Positions 1 to 5,638 of a DNA stretch of 29,312 bases are shown here, piece by piece (positions within the stretch are counted from its first letter, which is position 1; each line of letters begins with the position of its first letter). Origin of the DNA: CALKMS01 sp036796755 (lineage in GTDB: Bacteria > Actinomycetota > Aquicultoria > SKW223 > CALKMS01); NCBI GenBank assembly GCA_036796755.1, contig DAIRCJ010000010.1, positions 1 through 29,312 on the forward strand, read 5' to 3'. The position numbers and the translations under genes were made by a program. A model generated the notes under the pieces. That model searched no databases, was not told the origin of the DNA, and saw nothing but the letters and a program-made list of their open reading frames with translations.

Positions 1-394
1 CTATTCCTTGAGAAAGAAGCTCATCCCGCAAATCAGCTGCGTTTAAAAGGTTACCATTATGAGCCACCGCTATTGAGCCCCTTGAACTGGCTACATAATA
101 AGGCTGAGCGTTTTCCCAGACAGGAGAACCAGTGGTGGAATACCTGACATGACCTATAGCCAGAGAGCCTTTTAAGGAAGAGAGATTTTGAGCATTAAAT
201 ACCTGGTTGACCAGGCCTAAATCTTTGTAGACAATTAAACTCTGACCATCGGCTACGGCAATGCCAGCTGACTCCTGGCCCCGATGTTGAAGGGCAAATA
301 AACCAAAATAAACCATCCGAGCAACATCCTCGTTGGGAGCAAAAACGCCAAATACTCCGCACTCTTCTCGCCAGCCAGAGTTTAGCTTTTTCAA
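1..394 (-). CDS. purF: Amidophosphoribosyltransferase, N-terminal part (cut by window edge)
   Basis: PurF makes 5-phosphoribosylamine from PRPP and glutamine, the first committed step of purine synthesis in the cytoplasm. About 131 codons are present. A short propeptide is followed by EECGVFGVFAP, whose Cys (about residue 12) would be the N-terminal nucleophile of the glutaminase domain after processing. Further matches to the family are LQHRGQESAG, GHVRYSTTG and AHNGNLLNA. I place the start at a TTG (394-392) that overlaps the purL TGA stop, with AGAGG a few bases upstream; no ATG lies upstream of the catalytic Cys in this frame. The overlap implies translational coupling to purL. The phosphoribosyltransferase domain lies outside the window. 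Confidence 0.9.
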   Translation of the reverse strand, partial: MKKLNSGWREECGVFGVFAPNEDVARMVYFGLFALQHRGQESAGIAVADGQSLIVYKDLGLVNQVFNAQNLSSLKGSLAIGHVRYSTTGSPVWENAQPYYVASSRGSIAVAHNGNLLNAADLRDELLSQGI

Positions 395-2598
395 ACTTGC
401 CTCTTTTCTAAAAGGTGAGCTTCTAAGCTTTCTTTCCAGACCTTTTCAACCTCAACCAAGGGTAAGTTAATTATATCACCAAAGATGACCGACTTGCCAG
501 TTATGTGGCCTAAAACAAAGCAGTCAACCCCATACTTTGAGGAGAGCAATCGCAAACGAGGAAGGTCTTCCTCGCTTACCGAAACCACGAACCGTGATTG
601 GGTTTCGCTGAAAAGAAACTCAACTGGCGAAAGGCTTTCATCAAGTTCTACTTTGAAACCCCAGCCACCTCTTAAAGCTGATTCAACCAGAGCTATTGCC
701 AGGCCTCCCTCAGAGATATCATGAGCCGAAAGCAAAAAACCTTCCCTGGCTGCTTCTCGAATAAATTCTTGAACTCTTCTTTCCTTTTCCAGGTCAAGAG
801 CGGGTGGCTGGCCTCTAACCTCATTCTGGATAGTCTTTAAGTACTCACTTCCTCCCAGCTCAGGATAAGTCTTGCCCGCTAAAACAATTATGGCTCCTTC
901 CTCGGAAAAACCACCGTCCAGAACCTTATTAACATCTTCCAGCAGTCCAACAGCTCCTATTACCGGAGTTGGATAAATTGCCTTCCCTTCCGTTTCGTTG
1001 TAAAAACTCACATTTCCCGATACCACCACCAGACCAAGAACCCGGCAGGCATCAGCAATTCCCTTAACTGCTTCTCTAAACTGCCAGTAAACTTCGGGGT
1101 CTTCCGGATTGCCAAAGTTTAAACAATCGGTTATAGCCAGGGGCTTTGCTCCGACAGCCGAAAGGTTGCGAGCTGCCTCTGCCACCGCAATCTGAGCTCC
1201 CCGATAGGGATTTAAGTAAGTGTAACGGCCATTGCCATCAGTTGAAATAGCTATGGCTTTATTTGTTCCCTTTATTCTTAAAACTGCCGCATCACCTCCA
1301 GGAAGCAAAACTGTGTTTGTCTGAACCATATGGTCATACTGGGTGTAAACCCATTCTTTACTGGCCAGGTTGGGAGAAGAAATGACCTTTAATAAAGTTT
1401 CGTTATAATCGGCCGGCTCTTCAAGGCGGTATTCTTTTAGCAACCTATCCTGAAGATAAGACGGAAGGGAAGCTTCGGGTTGGTAAACTGGTGCTTTTTC
1501 GGTAAGCAAAGAAACCGGAAGTTCTCCACAAAGCTGACTCCCTTCAAAAACTCGGAGCTTTCCAGAAGAGGTAACTTTTCCGATTGAAGTGGCCTCAACC
1601 CCCCAACGCCGGCAAACTTCCTGAACTTGAAGGAACTTTTCTGGCTCAACAACTGCCAACATCCGCTCTTGAGACTCGGATATCATCACTTCAAAAGGAG
1701 CCATATTCTCTTCCCTTCGAGGCACTTTTAAAACATCAATGTCGATGCCCACCCTGCCCCGATTAGCCATTTCAGAAGAGGATGAAGTCAGGCCAGCTGC
1801 CCCCAAGTCCTGTAAGGCTACCAGAAGACCTTTTTCTGTGAGTTCCAGACAAGCTTCGATTAAAAGTTTCTCGGTAAATGGGTCGCCAACCTGAACCGAA
1901 GGACGCCTCTCTTCTGAGGCTTCTGTTAGCTCTTCCGAAGCAAAAGTACAGCCATGAATCCCGTCTCGGCCGGTTTTAGCACCCAGAAGAACCACCAGAT
2001 TGCCTTCCCCTTGAGCCTTCCCACTTAGCAAACTGTCAGCCGATGCCAGTCCCACGGCCATGACATTAACCAAAGGATTCCCTTCATAAGCCTCATCAAA
2101 GTAAACATCCCCTCCAACCGTTGGAACACCAATGCAGTTCCCATAGTGGGCTATTCCGGCTACCACCTGTTCAAAAAGATGCTTGACCCTGTCCGAGTTT
2201 AAAGACCCAAAGCGCAAGGGGTCAAGAAGAGCAATCGGGCGAGCCCCCATGGCAAAAATATCCCGAATAATTCCTCCCACACCAGTAGCTGCTCCTTCAA
2301 AAGGCTCAATAGCCGAAGGGTGATTGTGGCTTTCCATCTTAAAAGCTACCACCAAGCCATCGCCGATATCCACCACCCCAGCGTTCTCACCTGGCCCCTG
2401 AACTACATAAGGAGCCTGGGTAGGGAAAAGTTTAAAAAGGGAGCGAGAGTGTTTATAAGCACAGTGCTCTGACCACATCACCGAGATCATAGAGAGTTCA
2501 AGATAGTTAGGCTCCCGCCCTAATAGGTTGATGACCTTTTGATATTCTTCTTCTTTTAAACCAAGCTCAAGATAAACTCGGGAATTGCTCATTTCCAT
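391..2598 (-). CDS. purL: Phosphoribosylformylglycinamidine synthase, PurL subunit
   Basis: This is the synthetase subunit of FGAM synthase (purine pathway step 4), of the small Bacillus-type form that works with PurS and PurQ. Its 735 aa is the normal length for that form. Visible family motifs are SVMWSEHCAYKHS near residue 40, the ATP/Mg-binding ESHNHPSAIEPFEGAATG near residue 90, GGIIRDIFAMGARPIA, and a second PurM-like half beginning near residue 400 with VVSGNVSFYNET and SAHDISEGGLA. The start is either ATG 2598 or ATG 2592. Neither has a clear Shine-Dalgarno, and a TATAAT hexamer (2602-2597) overlaps the first, so a leaderless or weakly initiated message is possible. The stop overlaps the start of purF. 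PurS and PurQ are not in the window. Confidence 0.97.
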   Translation of the reverse strand: MEMSNSRVYLELGLKEEEYQKVINLLGREPNYLELSMISVMWSEHCAYKHSRSLFKLFPTQAPYVVQGPGENAGVVDIGDGLVVAFKMESHNHPSAIEPFEGAATGVGGIIRDIFAMGARPIALLDPLRFGSLNSDRVKHLFEQVVAGIAHYGNCIGVPTVGGDVYFDEAYEGNPLVNVMAVGLASADSLLSGKAQGEGNLVVLLGAKTGRDGIHGCTFASEELTEASEERRPSVQVGDPFTEKLLIEACLELTEKGLLVALQDLGAAGLTSSSSEMANRGRVGIDIDVLKVPRREENMAPFEVMISESQERMLAVVEPEKFLQVQEVCRRWGVEATSIGKVTSSGKLRVFEGSQLCGELPVSLLTEKAPVYQPEASLPSYLQDRLLKEYRLEEPADYNETLLKVISSPNLASKEWVYTQYDHMVQTNTVLLPGGDAAVLRIKGTNKAIAISTDGNGRYTYLNPYRGAQIAVAEAARNLSAVGAKPLAITDCLNFGNPEDPEVYWQFREAVKGIADACRVLGLVVVSGNVSFYNETEGKAIYPTPVIGAVGLLEDVNKVLDGGFSEEGAIIVLAGKTYPELGGSEYLKTIQNEVRGQPPALDLEKERRVQEFIREAAREGFLLSAHDISEGGLAIALVESALRGGWGFKVELDESLSPVEFLFSETQSRFVVSVSEEDLPRLRLLSSKYGVDCFVLGHITGKSVIFGDIINLPLVEVEKVWKESLEAHLLEKRQV

Positions 2599-2628
2599 TA
2601 TATCTTATCAAAAAGGAGTAAAAAATAA

Positions 2629-3021
2629 CTAACCCCTCCAGCGCCAACTAGCTTTTTTTAAAAGCAAACGGCTGGCTTTCTCGATTTTTCCCTTTTTTTC
2701 CTCTGAAGCTTTCGCCCAGCTATCTATTTCCGGAAAGCATCCGCGGTGTTGCCAGGGGAAAATTAATCCATGCCCCAGAGAATCCTGCCTGGCATGAAGA
2801 GCATAGCCAAGGAGTTTTGGGCTTTTCCCGATTAGCGAAAGAACAAAACAAAAAGAAGAAAAAAGGCTTGCTCCAGCTAAGGCAAAGTGAGCCCAGGGTT
2901 TCCCCCACCACTTTTCATCTAAAACCTCATTAGCCCGGGCTATTTCTCTGGCTACTGACCGGGGGAAGCCTTCCTCCACTGACCACTGAAAGGTCAAATT
3001 GTGGTGACAAAAACGGTCCAA
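2629..3021 (-). CDS. Small protein of unknown function, His/Asp-rich motif
   Basis: I do not recognise this 130-aa protein with confidence. It has DRFCHHN at the N-terminus and a central HARQDSLGHG motif. The H-x3-D-x3-H pattern resembles the metal-ligand pattern of small all-helical zinc-dependent phospholipase C-like families, but this is only a resemblance. One hydrophobic stretch near residues 48-65 could be a membrane segment or a buried helix. The C-terminus is strongly basic (KKASWRWRG). The start is a TTG (3021-3019) preceded by AAGGTG, 9 nt after the stop of the DUF2784 gene and in the same frame, so the two are probably co-transcribed. The gene ends 30 nt before purL. Confidence 0.6.
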   Translation of the reverse strand: MDRFCHHNLTFQWSVEEGFPRSVAREIARANEVLDEKWWGKPWAHFALAGASLFSSFCFVLSLIGKSPKLLGYALHARQDSLGHGLIFPWQHRGCFPEIDSWAKASEEKKGKIEKASRLLLKKASWRWRG

Positions 3022-3030
3022 ATCACACCT

Positions 3031-3426
3031 TCACCTTTTTTTGCTTTTAAAAGAAAGGGCTGGAAACAAAAGATAAAAAATGGAAAAAAAGAGACCCAGA
3101 AAAAGGCTAACAACAATCGTCCAGAAAACAAAGTCATCAGAAACTTTTAACCCTAAAAAACCAAGATAATGAGAGATGCAGCCACCTTTATAAGCAAGTT
3201 TAGAGCCAGCTTTCCTCCAGAGGCTTTGTTCGAGAAGGGTTAAGTTACAAGCCCCGAACAAAAGATAGGAAGCCACAATAAACAAAGCCGAAAAAAAATA
3301 GGCTTTTCTCAACCAGGGAATTCTTCTTAAAACTCCAAAGATAGCCAGCAAAGACCCACCAAAAACTATCGCCACCAGCAAGGTGTGAAAAAGAAGAACC
3401 AGAAAAGCAAGGAGACTATAAACCAC
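3031..3426 (-). CDS. DUF2784 family membrane protein
   Basis: The 131-aa protein has four hydrophobic segments (about residues 2-30, 40-60 and two near 95-125). It carries the DUF2784 signature: ACNLTLLEQSLWRKAG followed by YKGGCISHYL. The family is made of small bacterial inner-membrane proteins of unknown function, and I assign none here. The N-terminus aligns with the family from the GTG at 3426, so I keep that start. A near-consensus promoter (TTGACA, 17-nt spacer, TATAAA) ends only 7 nt upstream, which would place the transcription start about one base before the GTG, i.e. an almost leaderless mRNA. The basic C-terminus (SFKSKKR) is consistent with a cytoplasmic end. Confidence 0.8.
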   Translation of the reverse strand: MVYSLLAFLVLLFHTLLVAIVFGGSLLAIFGVLRRIPWLRKAYFFSALFIVASYLLFGACNLTLLEQSLWRKAGSKLAYKGGCISHYLGFLGLKVSDDFVFWTIVVSLFLGLFFSIFYLLFPALSFKSKKR

Positions 3427-3433
3427 TCCTTAA

Positions 3434-3462
3434 TTTATAAGTTTGAAGCGGGTCGGTGTCAA
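3434..3462 (-). promoter_or_regulatory. Sigma70-type promoter for the DUF2784 gene
   Basis: On the minus strand there is a perfect -35 TTGACA (3462-3457), a 17-nt spacer and a -10 TATAAA (3439-3434). It lies in the 71-nt gap after the selB stop. The predicted transcription start, near 3427, falls immediately before the GTG start of the DUF2784 gene. No experimental support; called from sequence match and location only. Confidence 0.6.
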
Positions 3463-3497
3463 CAGTTTTAGTTTGCTCATCAAAACTATCCCGTTAA

Positions 3498-5372
3498 TTA
3501 GCGGTAAAGGGCTCTTTTGTCTCCTTTGCGAAAGGTAATTTTTAAACTATCAAGGTGTTCCAGAAAAGAAACAGTAGCTCGCCTTCCCCAGCCCAGAACT
3601 TTTTTAGCTTCGATCACCGTTATCTCACCCTTTTTCGTCAAAAACTTAAGCAAACTTTCCTGAGCTTTTTCAAAAGCTCTCCTTTCCATATAAGCGCCGT
3701 CTTTGAACTTTAAAATCTTTCCCTCCTTCAAAAGCAAACTCAAAGCTAAACGAAGGTTTTTGAGTTTCTCGCCCTGAAGAGAGAAAACTTCAGCCTCTCG
3801 CACTGGCATCCCCGTGGAAAGCTTTTCTAAAATTATCTTTCTTGCTCGGGCTTCCTCAAAGCTTAAAGAGCGCCTTTTCAACCATAACTTGTGTCCTTCC
3901 AACTTAAGGCTCTCCCGACTGACTGCTTCTTTCAAAACTGCTTTAAAAACTTTAAAATTAAAGGTAGGAGAAAGTCGGGTATAAAACTCCTCAAGAGAAA
4001 AACAAGAAGGAAAGGCCGAGTCTTTCTCCGCTTTTTTTAAAAACTCAAGCACCATCTCCAGCGCCTGATTAAACCTTTCCTCGCTGACAAACAAATCAAA
4101 ATCAACTGCCTTAATCCTTCCTCTTTCAAGAAAAGGCTCCATTTTCCTTTTCACTTCTTTCTCGGTAAACCCTGTATCCAAAGAAATCTCGGATAATGTT
4201 CGGGCAAAAGAGCGAGATAGTGGAGTAAAAACTGATTTTTCTTCCATGGTAGCATACTTATTAAAGGTATCAAAATAAAAGTAGTTTCCTTTTCTTAACT
4301 TAACTGACTTCGTATCAATAACCAACCCCCCGCCGGCTGTCGCGGGAGGGGTGAGAAACCTGATGATTAGCGGGTCGCCAAAGAAAGGAATTAAAGGAGA
4401 TTCCAGTCTCAGCTGAACAAAAGCCTTCTCGCCAGGATTTAAAACTTCCTTTTGCCAGAAAACAACCTTGCCTATCGCTTCGGTTGAATAATGATAAACA
4501 TAAACTTTTTCTCGGCTATGAAGAGGGCGAGGAGCGCTTTTAAATACCATTATTTCTGCATTCATCAGGCGGGAAGGAAAAAGAGTTCCCGGTTTGCCTA
4601 AAACCATTCCTCTTTTTAAATTAGCCTTGGTAGCCAGGTTAAGCCCGGCTCTTTCTCCTTCTCTAACGGAATTGACTTCTCTTCGGTGGCGCTCCATCTT
4701 TCTGACCACAGCAATTTCCCCACCGGGGAAAACTTCAAGTTTTTCCCCTTTCTCCAAACTGCCGGAAGTGACCAGCCCCGTCACTACTTTACCCTCCCCT
4801 TTAAGAATAAAGCTTCTATCAATAAAGTAACGAAAAAAGCGTTCCTCTGAATTTCGCGTAAGATTTAAAGCCAGTTTTCCTAGCTCCCTTTTCACTTCTT
4901 CTATCCCTGCCTTATTAAAGAGGGAAAATTCGATTACAGGCTGGCCCTCCAGAAAAGAACTTTCCACTAAATCAGCAATCTCTTTTCTAGCCAGCTGAAT
5001 GGTTTCCTCGTCCACAAGGTCGCATTTGGTTAAAACTATCAGGCCGCTTTGAACCCCCAGGGCTTTTAAAACTTCAAAGTGTTCAATAGTTTGAGGCATT
5101 AGGCCATCGTTTGCAGCCACCACCAAAAGGGCTAAATCCGGCCCAAAAAGGGAACGAAGAGCATTAGGAAAGTAGTTCTTATGGCCCGGGATGTCTACAA
5201 AGTCAAAAGAAAAATCGGAAGTTTCAAGATAGGCAAAACCTGGCTCGATAGATAATCCCCTTTTTTTCTCTTCCGGCAGGCGATCGGTATCAATCCCGGT
5301 AAGAGCCTTTACCAGGCTGGTTTTGCCATGATCCACATGACCAGCTACTGCCACAATGACATTTTTTCTCAT
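3498..5372 (-). CDS. selB: Selenocysteine-specific translation elongation factor SelB
   Basis: SelB carries Sec-tRNA(Sec) to the ribosome at UGA codons marked by a SECIS hairpin. The 624-aa protein has the expected layout. The EF-Tu-like GTPase has AGHVDHGKT (residues 10-18), RGLSIEPGFA, DIPGH (60-64) and TKCD (115-118). Domain II contains IDRSFILKGEGKVVTG. Domain III follows, then C-terminal winged helices ending in the SECIS-binding repeat with LEHLDSLKITFRKGDKRAL. I choose ATG 5372, with AGG(TG) five bases upstream; a GTG at 5378 is the alternative. The start lies 7 nt after the CCA end of the tRNA gene, with which it must share a transcript. SelB is intact, so Sec insertion should operate. 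selA and selD are not in the window. The fdhA UGA/SECIS upstream is an obvious client. Confidence 0.96.
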   Translation of the reverse strand: MRKNVIVAVAGHVDHGKTSLVKALTGIDTDRLPEEKKRGLSIEPGFAYLETSDFSFDFVDIPGHKNYFPNALRSLFGPDLALLVVAANDGLMPQTIEHFEVLKALGVQSGLIVLTKCDLVDEETIQLARKEIADLVESSFLEGQPVIEFSLFNKAGIEEVKRELGKLALNLTRNSEERFFRYFIDRSFILKGEGKVVTGLVTSGSLEKGEKLEVFPGGEIAVVRKMERHRREVNSVREGERAGLNLATKANLKRGMVLGKPGTLFPSRLMNAEIMVFKSAPRPLHSREKVYVYHYSTEAIGKVVFWQKEVLNPGEKAFVQLRLESPLIPFFGDPLIIRFLTPPATAGGGLVIDTKSVKLRKGNYFYFDTFNKYATMEEKSVFTPLSRSFARTLSEISLDTGFTEKEVKRKMEPFLERGRIKAVDFDLFVSEERFNQALEMVLEFLKKAEKDSAFPSCFSLEEFYTRLSPTFNFKVFKAVLKEAVSRESLKLEGHKLWLKRRSLSFEEARARKIILEKLSTGMPVREAEVFSLQGEKLKNLRLALSLLLKEGKILKFKDGAYMERRAFEKAQESLLKFLTKKGEITVIEAKKVLGWGRRATVSFLEHLDSLKITFRKGDKRALYR

Positions 5373-5379
5373 CGCCACC

Positions 5380-5471
5380 TGGAGGGAGAGGGGGGAATCG
5401 AACCTCCTCCTTGCTTTTTAGGCAAGGCCAATGGGTTTGCAGCCCACGGGGTGCCCAGCACCACCTCTCCC
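5380..5471 (-). tRNA. tRNA-Sec-like class II tRNA with Cys anticodon GCA and U73
   Basis: A 92-nt tRNA with encoded CCA. The acceptor stem has 8 bp: GGGAGAGG (5471-5464) with CCTCTCCC (5391-5384). The D arm is a 5-bp stem GGTGC/GCACC closing a 3-nt TGG loop. The anticodon stem GTGGG/CCCAT closes the loop CTGCAAA, so the anticodon is GCA (5440-5438). The long variable arm is CCTTGC/GCAAGG (5427-5409) with a 7-nt loop. The T loop is TTCGATT (5402-5396). The T stem is GG-A-GG against CCCC, i.e. 4 bp with a bulged A at 5405, giving a bulged 8/4 branch. The discriminator is T (5383). The fold and the place next to selB are those of selC, but the anticodon differs from Sec TCA at base 34, and U73 replaces the usual G73. 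GCA plus U73 are the main CysRS identity elements, so charging with cysteine is my best inference. Alternative: a Sec tRNA reading UGC/UGU. Confidence 0.88.
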
Positions 5472-5478
5472 ATAAAAA

Positions 5479-5507
5479 ATTTTAATAGCAATAATAAAAT
5501 TTTTCAA
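5479..5507 (-). promoter_or_regulatory. Promoter of the tRNA-selB unit
   Basis: On the minus strand TTGAAA (5507-5502), a 17-nt spacer and TAAAAT (5484-5479) are followed by 7 nt and then G1 of the tRNA (5471). The predicted start coincides with the mature tRNA 5' end to within a base, so the tRNA and selB would have their own promoter separate from the fdhA operon. The rest of the 167-bp gap (5508-5638) is AT-rich. It contains only a weak 4-5 bp hairpin and no convincing terminator. Confidence 0.65.
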
Positions 5508-5638
5508 TAAAAACACAGATTGGTTGAGAACCTTGAGAGGCAAAGCAGCCTTTTAAAAAGAAAATAAACCTATTTGAACCAGAAAACGAGACCAACAAAA
5601 AATTTATTTACCTGGCCGCGTTTTTTACTTTTCAGATT

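Noticed and set aside
2608..2640. Possible terminator after the 130-aa gene (GGGGT...ACTCC then a T run)
   Set aside because: The stem is about 5 bp with a G-T pair and a loop of about 12 nt. Too weak to support.
3019..3033. TGA between the DUF2784 gene and the next in-frame ORF as a second Sec or suppressed codon
   Set aside because: The hairpin after it is only a weak GGTG/CACC with a long loop and no GGUCU. AAGGTG precedes a TTG start, and DUF2784 is complete at the TGA. Two adjacent genes explain it better.
5380..5471. Ordinary tRNA-Sec (selC)
   Set aside because: The anticodon loop is CTGCAAA, not CTTCAAA, and base 73 is T. Calling it plain selC would hide both changes.
5380..5471. Ordinary tRNA-Cys
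   Set aside because: Standard bacterial tRNA-Cys has a short variable loop and a 7/5 branch. This one has a 6-bp variable arm, an 8-bp acceptor stem and a tiny D loop.
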